Part shown: positions 47,031-57,170 of the stretch, in pieces
Layout of the letters: each line of letters begins with the position of its first letter
Numbering within the stretch: position 1 is the first letter of the stretch
Source of the DNA: Pyrrhosoma nymphula
Taxonomy: Eukaryota; Arthropoda; Insecta; Odonata; Coenagrionidae
DNA: 64,000 nt
Direction of reading: 5' to 3'
Assembly: GCA_963573305.1 (NCBI GenBank)
Contig: OY754327.1
Coordinates: 144,748,855 to 144,812,854, forward strand
Notes under the pieces: generated by a model
Databases searched by the model: none
What the model was told of the DNA's origin: nothing
Seen by the model: the letters and a program-made list of their open reading frames with translations, nothing else
Program-made: the position numbers and the translations under genes

Positions 47031-49202
47031 TCGATGTCCGTTGCACCATTGTTGGGCCGATTTGAATATTTTTCGTAAGGCGTTAGCCGTTGGGTTTTGC
47101 TGGAGCCAAGAACCCTTTCCAAACTCTGCTAAGATATCAATCCTCCCTATTAAATTTTTTTAGCCTTTTGGCTATTTCTATAGCTTCACGTATTAAGCGC
47201 GGATGATATTCTTGCGTCTTGGCCAAGACCCGTGTTTGGTCGAACATTATTTTATGTCCAGGGCTTGAGGCGTTATGTTCGGCAAGCGCTGATATGTCCC
47301 ATTTATGTTCCTCCATCGCTCTCTTGTGCTCTTTAAGCCTTTGAGAGATAGCTCGCTTACTCTGCCCCCCATAGCTTCTGCCGCAGCGGCAGGGGACCTC
47401 ATACACACCCATAGACTGAAGGGGAGGATGGCTATCCTTCGGTGAGGACAGGATGTTTTTGATTTTCTTCACCGTGCAGAAGCGAGTCACAATATTTCCT
47501 CCCCGCAGGATTTTAGCAATTCTGTCAGTGACTCCGGATATGTAAGGAATTTTTGCGTACGCCAATGGTTTCTTCTTGCGGTCGTCATCATTATGGTGTT
47601 GTTGCCTTTCTTCCATTGCTCTTTTTATGAAGGAAGTGCTGTAGCCATTTTCTTTGAGAGTCCACATTAAATGTTCCATTTCTTTGTCAAGATTTTCGGC
47701 ATCACACACAATTCTGGCGCGGTGGCTTAAAGTTTTAATTACGCAAGATTTCTGCATTGGATGGTGATGGGACACCGAATTCAAATACCTATCGGTGTGG
47801 GTTTCCTTTCTGTAAACCGAATGTCCCAGGCTCCCATATATTCCCCTTTTCACCATGACATCCAAGAATGGCAGACAACCTCCTTCTTCCAGCTCTTTCG
47901 TAAATTTAATGTCTGGGTGGATACTGTTAAGGTGTTCCTGGAAAGCCTCCAGCTTCTCCTTTCCATGTGGCCAGATCACAAAAGTGTCATCCACATATCT
48001 GAACCAGCATGATGGCTTATCTACGGAGGAGTACAGTGCCTTCTTTTCAAAATACTCCGTATATAAATTGGCTATAACGGGAGAGAGGGGGGAACCCATT
48101 GCCGCTCCGCTCTTTTGTTCAAATATAACTTCGTTATAAAGGAAGTAGTTGTTTAGGAGGCAGAATTCAGCCAATTTTGGATATTCCTTCGGCATTCCAT
48201 CCTCAGTAAGATTTTTTAGAATTTCCACCGAATCAGTGAAAGGAACTTTGGTGAATAGCGACACTACATCAAAGCTGACTATTAGGTCTTTTTTAGTCAC
48301 TCATAGATCTTTTAGAATTTCTATGAAATGTGCCGTGTTTTTTATGAAAGAGTCCGTACCACCGATGAATTCTTGAATGCCTCTTGATGTGTACTGGGCC
48401 AATTTATTGGTCTACGAGTCAATCGTGTTTATAATCGGTCTCAAAGGGATTCCTTCCTTGTGAATATTTGGCAGGCCATAGAGACGAGGAGTCATAGATG
48501 CAGAAGGCATTAATTTCCAATGCTCTTCTTTGGAAATCGAAGAAGTTTTGATTAATTCCCTTACTTTGCGCTCAATTCTGGCCGTTGGGTCTTTATTGAG
48601 CCCCCCATAAGTTTCCGCATCCAAAAGGGAGAGGACTTTCTTGTTATATTCCTCCTTCGTCATAGTAACAGTTGCGCTGCATTTGTCCGATGAGAGGATG
48701 AGGATGTTCTCATTATATTTAAGCTTCTTCAAGTGTCGCTGTTCAGCAGTTGGCAAATTTAATTTAGGTATTTTGGAAGATCCAAGTACTCGCACTATTT
48801 CATGCCTCATGTTTTCAGTTTCACCCAAAGGAAGCAACCGTATTGCAACCTCTACTCCTGTGATAATATCTTTCGTTGGTATTTGTTTTGCAGAAACTGC
48901 GAAATTCAATCCTTTTGAAAGAACCGAGACCGTCTCCTTGGCCAGTGTATGCTCTGTCAGATTGTGTACCGCATTTGATAGGTCAGCCTGTGGTTTCTTC
49001 TGCCGTAATGCGATGTTGTTGAATTTTCGCTTCTGTTTGAGGTTGGTGGCTTCAAGTGTGATTATCAAGGAATCATTCGTTATTCGGTCCACGATTTCCC
49101 AGTACTCTCGATTCAAAATACCGGAGACCTCCAAGTGAAGATCATATAATGCGTCCGCAACCGTAAAGAGTGACATGCGTGTTGCACGAACACGTTCCCT
49201 TA

Positions 49203-49436
49203 AGGCCGTTTTACACGGGGCACGTCATTGCGCAATCTGACGTATGTCCGAAGGCGCAGTCAAAATTGCGTCGTGTAAAGTGGTGAATTGCGAGAACGCA
49301 TGCGAGAATGCATGGATGCGAGATGGCAAAATAGCCCCTGTTCTAATTTCGTTCATGCATTCGCGCAATTGCCCGCCATATTAGAAATTAATGCAGCTCT
49401 AACCTGCGCAATGACGTGCCCCGTGTAAAACGGCCT
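49203..49436. mobile_element. PIF/Harbinger-like MITE inserted in the Penelope-like ORF
   Basis: Terminal inverted repeats start aggccgttttacacggggc on both ends, and about 30 bp or more pair with few mismatches. The flanks carry a perfect TTA duplication (49200-49202 and 49437-49439), the hallmark of PIF/Harbinger insertion. The 234-bp element plus 3-bp duplication equals 79 codons, and removing it rejoins the host frame as ...SQVI-L-RERVRA. Within the inserted DNA the host frame hits a TAG stop after about 14 codons. No transposase is encoded. Confidence 0.88.
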
Positions 49437-49641
49437 TTAAGATAACTTGGCTGGTTCGTTTGAGGATATTTTTGGCCTTAGGCGTCTACAGATGATGTTT
49501 GACTTTCATACATGTAGGAATTGTTTCCGTATCTCGGCACCGTTGTAAAAAAGCAAGGAATGACAGAAGTTTACTATTCTTATTCCGAAGACATTCCAGT
49601 CTCCTTATCTTCTTGTAAATGTCCTCCCCGTTGAGGATATT

Positions 49642-49716
49642 AATTTTTGTTTGAAGGCTTTCGCAGATTTTCTTATCTATGTGGGATGATGCTTTCGGGC
49701 AACGCTGCATTTTGTT
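49642..49716 (-). repeat. Left arm of the inverted duplication of the Penelope-like 5' region
   Basis: This 75-bp segment encodes the N-terminal KMQRCPKASSHIDKKICES region on the minus strand. It pairs with 49749-49823 at 69 of 75 positions, with a 32-nt spacer. Confidence 0.88.
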
Positions 49717-49748
49717 CACGTTGAGAAACGTTGAGATTTTCATAATTA

Positions 49749-49823
49749 ACAAAACGCAGCATTTCCCGAAAGCATCATCCTACATAGATAAGAAAAGCTG
49801 CGAAAGCCATCAAACAAAAATTG
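49749..49823 (+). repeat. Right arm of the inverted duplication of the Penelope-like 5' region
   Basis: The plus strand reads a diverged version of the same coding segment (FPKASSYIDKKSCES). It is head-to-head with 49642-49716, which suggests a second truncated copy or an inverted 5' end formed during integration. Confidence 0.88.
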
Positions 49824-49923
49824 ATGTATAAGAAGTAGCCTGTAGAAGAATACCTGGCAATCCTTGGAAGTCCCCGTTACCTATCGTGTATTTGCATGTA
49901 AAATTTTCAGATATATCCTGATG

Positions 49924-49951
49924 TATGTGACCTCCAAGTGGTATGAGAGTT
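49924..49951 (+). repeat. 28-bp direct repeat, right copy
   Basis: Partner of 45850-45877 with one mismatch. It lies between the Penelope-like element and the CR1-like LINE. Confidence 0.85.
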
Positions 49952-50010
49952 GAAGAAGATAATTATTTTACTCAAATTACATATCTATAAGGTATTTTTT
50001 CGCAAATATT

Positions 50011-50042
50011 AAGAGGTTACCACTCATTAAGAGGTTACCACC
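50011..50042 (+). repeat. 18-bp tandem duplication at the LINE 5' junction
   Basis: The word aagaggttaccac occurs at 50011-50023 and 50029-50041. It directly precedes the point where LINE coding similarity starts, so it may have formed during integration. Confidence 0.7.
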
Positions 50043-51411
50043 CGCGCGTGTCCTCAAGGAGTTAGCGCCACAGATCGCACCGTTCTTAGACATAATATTC
50101 AAGAAGTCATTGTCTGAAGGAAAGATACCATTAGACTGGAAAATTGCAAACGTTACACCGATATTCAAAAAGGGAAACAGACACGACCCAGGGAACTATC
50201 GACCAATTTCATTAACGTCGATTATAGGCAAGATACTCGAACATATCGTCGTTAGCAATATCATGACGTTCCTGGACAGTCGTAACGTCCGCCATGGCTC
50301 TCAGCACGGCTTCCGGAAAGGTAGATCATGTGAAACACAACTCGCGCTCTTTCTTCATGACGTTCTCAAATCTGGTGAATCGAAAAGACAAGTTGACGCA
50401 TTATTTCTAGATTTTAAGAAAGCTTTCGACATGGTACCTCATAACAAACTTTTATACAAATTACAGTCATGCGGCCTAAACGAAACAGTAGTAAACTGGA
50501 TACGCGACTTTCTGAGTGATCGTAAGCAAAAGGTAGTTCTTGACGGAATTAGCTCTGATGTAGTTAAAGTGACACCAGGTGTCCCGCAAGGAAGCGTGAT
50601 CGGACCCCTTTTGTTCATTATATACATAAATGATCTATGCTCTCGAATTAGCAGTAAAATACGTCTATTTGCCGACGACGCTGTCATCTATCGTGAAAAT
50701 AGTGATCACACTGACTTTGAAACTCTATCATCGGATTTAAACAACGTTCATGTGTGGAGCCAAGAGTGGGGACTCGAACTTAATCTGAGCAAATGCACGG
50801 CGGTACATTTCTTGCGGAGGTTGTCCAACTATTCCCATGTATATGCTGTGGATAGTGTTAAAATAAAGGCGACAGATGAAGTGAAGTATCTAGGAGTTAC
50901 GATAACTTCGGACCTATCGTGGGGAGCACATATAAGAAATATTTGTGGCAGAGCTCTGAAGAAGCTAGGATTCGTCAAGCGTATTGTGGGAAGATTTTCG
51001 GATGAAAAAGTAAAAGAGAGGTGCTATTTCGCACTCGTCCGGCCACACCTTGAATATGCAGCGAGCGTATGGGATCCGGTGGAGAAAGACTTAGTCCGGG
51101 AACTTAATAAAATACAAAGGAAAGCTGCGCGATTCGTCAAAAACAGCTACGGGCGTACAGACAGCATTACACAGATGTTAAACGAATTAGGCTGGGAGCC
51201 GCTAGAGACTCGGAGGCTGCGCGCTAGGCTTAGATTGCTTGAACAATTGAGAATAGATATCTTTCAGAGCGACACGGAGAACATCCTATTAGAACCCCAC
51301 TATATTTCTAGGTCCGACAGAAACGATAAATTAAGAGAGATATTTTGCCGAACGGATAGGTATGGGAATTCGTTTTTCCCCCGAACAATAAGGGACTATA
51401 ATAAATGCTAG
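50036..51411 (+). CDS. Partial non-LTR reverse transcriptase, CR1-like
   Basis: The uninterrupted frame encodes the RT and C-terminal region of a CR1/Jockey-superfamily LINE. Counting from residue 1 at 50110: PIFKKG (17-22), NYRPISLTS (29-37), motif A ALFLDFKKAFD (Asp101), motif B GVPQGSVIGPLLF (157-169) and motif C LFADD (Asp189 and Asp190). After these, the VKYLGVTI block and the YFALVRPHLEYAASVWDP block of the thumb follow. All catalytic aspartates are present. No host start codon is involved, because the frame is open from the truncation point and the codon at 50110 is TTG. It is unlikely to be expressed as a functional protein since the endonuclease is missing. The intact frame suggests this is among the youngest insertions here. 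Confidence 0.88.
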
Positions 51412-51525
51412 GCGTAATTTCATTAGAGCGTGTCCATTTTATATGTAAACGGCTGGTGTCCTAACACCCCCCGCCACACGCCTATTGAGGCGGCTTGCGG
51501 GGTAATATGTAGATGTAGATGTAGA
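50036..51525 (+). mobile_element. 5'-truncated CR1-like LINE with intact RT frame
   Basis: LINE-coding similarity begins near 50036 (PPARVLKELAPQIAPFLD) and runs without a stop to 51411. The 3' UTR (51412-51506) has a palindromic segment around the words aggcgt and gcctattgaggcggc, and ends in three copies of atgtag (51507-51525). Such short repeated tails are typical of CR1-type elements. The endonuclease domain and any ORF1 are missing. No clear target duplication was found. Confidence 0.87.
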
Positions 51526-51759
51526 TTAGGAATCATAGAACAGGTTGTATGACTGGTAGCCCATGTATCTCTATACGTATTCGGAATATTCTCTGAAGCT
51601 GACCACTCGTAACAGAAAGACACACTCACCTGCCTTAATTTTCAAAATTTTATTTTCTTCGTGCATGTATGCATATGTTTAACCCACTGATAGAGAAGTT
51701 TCTAATGCTTTCGCAGTATAACTTGACTATTTTGTTCTGGACGTTCTTGTCTCCTCAGC
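51526..51759. other. AT-rich DNA without supported features
   Basis: Short spacer between the LINE tail and the next GC-rich island. Nothing recognised. Confidence 0.5.
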
Positions 51760-52115
51760 TTTTTACATTCTTCTTCCCCTCTCATCCCTCGACCTCTCTG
51801 CATCCCTCAATTCACATCCCGGGGCCCCTTACTTCTTTCATAAAACCCCCTCGGCCCCCAGAGCACTCACTCCTACCCCCTCACTCGCCGCCACCCCCCC
51901 GCACACACTCGGACATTTGTCCCCGACTCATGACCCCCTCTCTTGCCACGCCCCCAAGGGAAGAGTACAGGGAGCCTGCGCGCCACACAACCCACACGAC
52001 GCGGAATCCACTCCCCCGATACTGCACCCCCGCTCTTCTACTCCCCGGCAAAACGCATCCTCCTCTGCATGATCGCAAGGGAAACCCTGCGGCTGGGGGG
52101 TCAATTGCTCATCCA
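51760..52115. other. Pyrimidine-rich GC-rich island
   Basis: The plus strand is C-rich at about 51780-52060. The 177-codon frame (51669-52202) and its shadows on other frames are compositional and Pro/Ser/His-rich, with no domain. Confidence 0.4.
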
Positions 52116-54638
52116 GCGCCGCGCCTTTCGAGTGGAAGCCATCTCGACCAAAATATTCGCTGCTGCCCGTGCCAGTATCACTCAGGAATTAAGTATGTAT
52201 GAACATCTCAAGTTTAGGCGTAACTTTGTGGAATTTTGTTACGCTCATCATGCCGACGAATAAAAAGCACTATTTACTTATCCCCCCCCTTTTTTATTTT
52301 GTCAATCAATTTCGACGGCTTACAGCGTTCTATTTAAGACGCTTATGCAGACAAATGCAGACATTTCACAAACCCATAAATATACCTTATAAAATATGTA
52401 TATCCTAAATAAATCCATTTAATTTAAGAGTTTGTGAATTTTCTTTACACATACTTAGAAATAGCCGATGTAAGCCGTTGAAATCGATTGATTAAATAAA
52501 AAAGTAGGTGGGAAACTAAAAAGTACTTTTTATTCTTTCAGAAGGCGGAAGATAAACGAGTTACTGTTCCTTCATTGTCAATGTGGAATTACACCAAAGG
52601 CCAACTTTTCCATAGGAATACCTCTGGGTTGGGTACTTGGATGTTAACTGAAGGATATCACCGATACGTGTGATGAACAACGCCTCTGATGTGCATCTAC
52701 TGGGATGCGTGGTAAATATGAGAAGTTACTGAGCCGCAAAAAAGTGATGCAGCCAGATTCTTGCTTTCAAACTTGATAAGGCTTCCTAAATGTTGGTCTC
52801 TGCACTCTCATTGATTCAGCTGGGGCTCGAGACTTTAGCTGTTGCTTCCCTTGCGTTGATTGACGTGAACATCGGGTTTTTCCTCGGTATACTTGCTAAC
52901 TGTGACTTATACGAAGGATGATCCAGGTAGTCGTAAGGCTACTGCTGTGATTCAGTTGCAGAGATGAAGTGTACCTACCCTTCACCTTGTATCATGTAAC
53001 CTCTAATTCTGTTTGCTTTATTTCACTCATAATATGTATTTTTTACCCGTAATCTGGGAGAAAATTCAAGATTCAATCTTTAATCAAACCAGTAATGTGA
53101 GCAGCATATTTCATTTTTTTCGTCGTAATTTACAATTTTTCACATTCACGTCAACAGAGCATAAAGGAAATATGATAGATTTTACACCCCAGAAAACTTT
53201 TTTTGAGAACGTTGATGAGATATTACATGTCATAGTATATAATAATGTTATCACTACTTTCAAATGCCTCTCCTACGGCTAACTTACATGATTGGGCCGT
53301 CCATAAATTTTATGATCCTATTCTTGGATTTATGGTACCCTTGAATTGGTCTGGACTAAAGTATCAGTGGCTTTCTTCCTATGAAAATTGTCACCCTAGA
53401 AATGTTATTGTTGCTTAAAAGCTGTGCTCCGTAGAGGTTGTGATAGCTATAGTCGTAGTCAACGATGAACTTATAAAGTTAACCTTCGTGAAAATTATGC
53501 ATCATATAGCAAGGATATAATTGAGTCATGTAATCCACGCTTTCTTTTCTTATAATCCGTTCTAGGTTTCATTGTTTTTTTTTCAGAGTCAAATTACGCA
53601 TCCTGGAAAACTAAGTGATCTAAAATTCATTATGCAACTTGCTTAACCATCCTCTTATCATGTGGAATGTGGGTTTGATAGAATTGCGTGCTTTGTTACC
53701 CTCTCAAGACAAGTTTATTTGCATGAGCGAATAGTTGAGATGCTTATAAGTTACAATTATTTGCATGATAATAATTAAATTAAATATTTTGCACTGATAA
53801 TGTAATTATTTGGGATCTGGGGCTTTCCCGGCGGACACTTTCGTGAATTATTCTCGGATCGTCGGCTGGGTCAATTCTTACATGACTCATACATATTCGT
53901 AAAAAGTGTACACCTCTTTCGGAGCTCGTAAAATCGGATAGAAACAATTGACTCAGGCGCCACCGGGTTTCTCTCTTCTTTCCTCAGCTAGGCAGCTGGC
54001 TTGCCCGCTAGGAGCAAACAATATGTTTCATTTGTCTTGTTCACCTTACGAGGAATGAAGCCTGATGAGAAAACTTGTTAGTACTAAATGTATTGAATTG
54101 CATTTCAGTAGAGTCCTTTCAAACTAATTGAATTTTGGTGATTTTCCACCATTCTTGAGCTCACTAAAAATTCACGGGCTGGTTCTGGCATTGTTTTATC
54201 TTCAAATATCCCACTGATAAAAACGGGATATCCAGTTCTAATAGGAAGTTACATTGTTTTAAGTAATAGCTTTTTATTCGATAGCAGCAGAGATTTCTGT
54301 GGAATCCCGATTTTGAGTAGGTTGCAAATTGCAGAGAATTTTACATTTAGTACTATGTCCATGTGATGGGACAGGAAAGGATTGCGGCCCTCTTCGCACC
54401 TTTCGTCGAGAGTTAGCTAATGCCGTTACCGAGTTTATCTTCACCCTTCCCTCATTTCCTCTCTATCGTACCAAACGTATCCACGCTCCTACCCTTTATG
54501 CAGCTTATGAACCCAGTTGTCGATTACCTTCTCTAATAACTTGTCCCACTTTATCAAATTATCGTCAGTTGGGGTAATTACTAATTTGTATAATTTTAAA
54601 CGTCTAGTATACCTACTTGTTAAGGTGATTTATGTGTA
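52116..54638. other. AT-rich DNA without supported features
   Basis: Short open frames only (for example 53013-53282, 89 codons). No domain, SINE head or repeat pair recognised. Confidence 0.5.
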
Positions 54639-54734
54639 AGCGTGACCAGGGGCGGGTTAAGGCCACTGTTTGGGGGGGTACTTTCCAGAGGTCTGGGGGT
54701 ATAAAATACCGTATGATTACCATTTAATCTATTT

Positions 54735-55025
54735 GACCAATTTTGAGGATACCGGGACTAGCCACGGTAGTAACCTTTACGGAGTCACCCGGAAGTGCAC
54801 ATAAGTGCGATATTCCACATTCTCCTTGACCGGGATAAAATAATCCACATGGGTTACTCCACTACTCCATGCTCCAATACTCCATGGGATAATCCACTCG
54901 CCAAATAATCCACATGGGATACGGACGCCTCGGTAGCTTAACTAGTTAAAGCACTCGGCGCGAAATCGAGGGATCCGGGGTCGTATCCCGGTCAAGACGA
55001 ATGATTTTTCCTCTGATAAATATCG
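54735..55025 (+). mobile_element. tRNA-derived SINE-like insertion inside the hAT MITE
   Basis: The segment is bracketed by a perfect 14-bp direct repeat, catttaatctattt (54721-54734 and 55026-55039), consistent with a target-primed insertion. Its left end begins gaccaattttgaggatacc, which also occurs at 28628 as a dispersed repeat. Internal copies of aataatccacatggg lie near 54839 and 54904. The tRNA-like head lies in the middle of the segment, not at an end, which is unusual for a simple SINE. It may be a composite. Confidence 0.6.
54923..55000 (+). other. tRNA-like sequence with A and B boxes (SINE head, not a functional tRNA)
   Basis: A D-arm/A-box-like ggtagcttaactagtt (54932-54947) is followed by a possible anticodon stem ctcgg/tcgag with loop cgcgaaa, and by a T-arm/B-box ccggggtcgtatcccgg (54975-54991). 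The 5' ggacgcc does not pair with the 3' end, and position 33 of the anticodon loop is G instead of U, so a working tRNA is unlikely. Confidence 0.65.
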
Positions 55026-55090
55026 CATTTAATCTATTTTCCCAGGAATTGCGGGGGGTAGCCGCCCCTCCAGCACACCCTCCGCCCCTG

Positions 55091-56600
55091 ACCGTGACGT
55101 ACCCGCCAGTCACTGACTGTCAGTTGCCATTTTGTAGTCAGCCTGTCGCCAGTACAGTCAGCTAGAAAAAATTGATCTTTTCCTATTTTATAAAAATGTT
55201 GTTTGTCCATAATATATTTGGCGGATAAGATGTGACTACGCATTCTGATTTCATATAAAATGGTATATGATATTTTCTATCAAGCATAAAAAAATCAAAC
55301 TATTGACCCTGGGAAATAATACTCTGCTCTCCTTATGGCCAGCCTTTCTACGAGTTTGAGGGAAGCCTATCACGGCTTTAACCTATTTGGAATATTAGTT
55401 CTATCGAATCTGATGTAGTAATTATTATTAAAAGTATTATTATCTTTCGAATAAATCGAAATGTATTCATTGTCCATTAATGGGCCCACGGGGCTCTTGT
55501 TGGCGCCAAAGTGTCCCGGATCTTATTGGTTCGAAAATGTTCCCAGCCTGTTATCCTCCCTCATTCTCTTTCCCTTTCTCAACCCTCTCCTGGTGGTCCT
55601 CCAATAATTGACCTTACTTTCACAACGGTCAAACGCCAACGAGCAAATTCATCCAAGAAAATCCCCGAGAATTAATTATCAACCTCTCGTTTTATCATTG
55701 AATAATAAATGGCTGTTACATAATTTTCAAAGCATGCCCAATTTTGCTCCCAATCATTAGTGGTTACGTCAATTTGTCTCCATGTAGATCTATCAGTGAA
55801 AATTTATTTTAGCTTTTCAATGAATAATGCCTTATTTAGAGAGCATTCTTAATTCATTTCATTAATACCGAGTTTTTAATCCTGTCAAATAAATTTTTTA
55901 TCCCTTGTAGAAACATTAAATACCGAAAATATTTCAAAAGAGCCGTTAAAGATTGCTCTCCCCCTTGATGCCTTCTCCTTCATGGTTCCTCCTTTTTTCA
56001 TTAAGTATTTTTCTAAGATTAGTGGTCGTGTGACTAAATTTAGCCTGATTAAATTACAATTTATTATTCTTTTTTCTGTACGAGTGTAAATGTTGTCGTG
56101 AAATTTTATCGGGGAATCTGGTCACTCTTTTATGCATAATCCGAACATCTACAGAAACTCAGTTGCAACACTTTTGCAGTGATTTAATTCAAGGAACCGG
56201 ACATATCTCTAACAAGTGTATAAACATATGTTTTAAATGCATTTTTGAGTTTTCTAGTTTATTCTTAAATGAAATATTAAGTGGTGCGGTAATAAAAAAA
56301 TGTTATACGCCGAAAAAATCATTTCCAAACATTTCACCATAACCCATAGTTATGTGTTTAAAGTCTTCAAAGGCAGTGAATGAAGTGGAAATACTTTTGA
56401 GTGCCCGAAAGCGATAATAATTTATGTCCAAGCAAGTCTAAGCGCGTGCTTTGCAAACGAAATCAGCAATAGAGTGACAGGTGCTGCTTTTATCCCTCAC
56501 AAAAAAGTCCATTTGAGCATAATAAATTACACCGTAATTTTATGGTTCCCGTCGCGGCTTTAATGGCTCGAAAAACCCATACAAGAGTTAATCCTAATTT
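55091..56600. other. AT-rich DNA without supported features
   Basis: No domain-bearing frame or repeat pair recognised. A small pyrimidine-rich patch lies at about 55550-55600. Confidence 0.5.
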
Positions 56601-57170
56601 CTCATTTTTCCCGAGCTGTCAAAGGGACGCGAAGCCCGTCTCCATCCGTCTCCCTCCTCTCCTCGCAGCAAGAAAGATAGCAGGGGGTGAGGGGGAAAAG
56701 GGTGAGAGAGAGAGAAAAAGGAGCATCTCCTCTCTCTTTCTCTTCCTCCCTCTCTTGCCACGTCAAAACCTGAATGGGAAACGGTCGGAATAACTAGGAA
56801 TCCCACTCTCCGGCCCATCTTCCCGGCTCCCTCCACTTACTCGCTCAATCCCCATCCTCATTTCCGTATCGACATCTTGAGAAAGAGAGAGAGAGAGAGG
56901 GGGTGGGGTCGGAGGGGGGTTTGGAAATGAACGGAGGACTTGGAAGCATTTTCTTCCACCTGGCGTTTTCTTCCACTCCCTCGCTAACCCTATCTCCCTC
57001 TTTCCCGCCCGCCCCCGTCATCCGCTCTCTCCGACTCCCCTGGGGAATGGCGTCTTACTCCCACCCTCCCGCTCCGATGCGTCCTTCCGATTTCCACTCC
57101 ACCTTCGACCTGATTCAAAATATTATCCCTATCCCTACCGCGGTAGGTAGGCGCGGGTGATGGGAAGCAG
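56601..57170. other. GC-rich island with alternating purine and pyrimidine tracts
   Basis: On the plus strand: pyrimidine-rich about 56635-56670, purine-rich about 56680-56725, pyrimidine-rich about 56727-56765, a GA run at 56881-56899 followed by G-rich DNA to 56930, then pyrimidine-rich about 56950-57130. The GA run matches GAGA-factor-type sites. No gene is supported. Confidence 0.45.

Larger units (their letters stand above)
47083..49752 (-). pseudogene. Penelope-like RT plus GIY-YIG polyprotein pseudogene
   Basis: The C-terminal piece (48300-47137, 387 codons) carries RT motif A SFDVVSLF (Asp near residue 11), motif B GSPLSP (69-74) and motif C YVDD (102-105). A GIY-YIG domain follows: GVY (298-300), YGG in place of YIG (310-312), RLKEH and the catalytic Glu region IREAIE (370-375). 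The upstream piece (49176-48412) carries the N-terminal RT region with NILILSSDK and MPSASMTPRLYGLPNIHK. Three in-frame stops break the protein: TAG at 48412-48414, TGA at 48301-48303 and TGA at 47137-47139, after which similarity to the usual C-terminal end continues to 47083. The frame is otherwise colinear, so decay is by point mutation plus one insertion. The catalytic residues remain intact. Confidence 0.88.
46980..49823 (-). mobile_element. Penelope-like retroelement with GIY-YIG endonuclease, interrupted
   Basis: The element is read on the minus strand. It comprises an N-terminal region (49752-49440), a MITE insertion, the RT, and a C-terminal GIY-YIG endonuclease ending near 47083. 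The 3' UTR contains a TATA-like tatataa (minus strand, about 47021-47030). The 5' side ends in an inverted duplication. Penelope-like elements are reverse transcriptases related to telomerase that lack LTRs and often end in rearranged 5' copies. The 3' boundary near 46980 is approximate. Confidence 0.85.
54647..55090. mobile_element. Non-autonomous hAT element (MITE)
   Basis: The ends are caggggcggg on the left and ccgcccctg on the right, so a CAGGGGCGG terminal inverted repeat. The 8-bp flanks agcgtgac (54639-54646) and accgtgac (55091-55098) match at 7 of 8 positions, as expected for hAT. Subtracting the inner insertion at 54735-55025 and its duplication leaves a 139-bp element. It encodes no protein. 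Confidence 0.75.

Noticed and set aside
54923..55000. Functional tRNA gene
   Set aside because: Acceptor ends do not pair and the anticodon loop lacks the usual U33. It is better explained as a SINE head.
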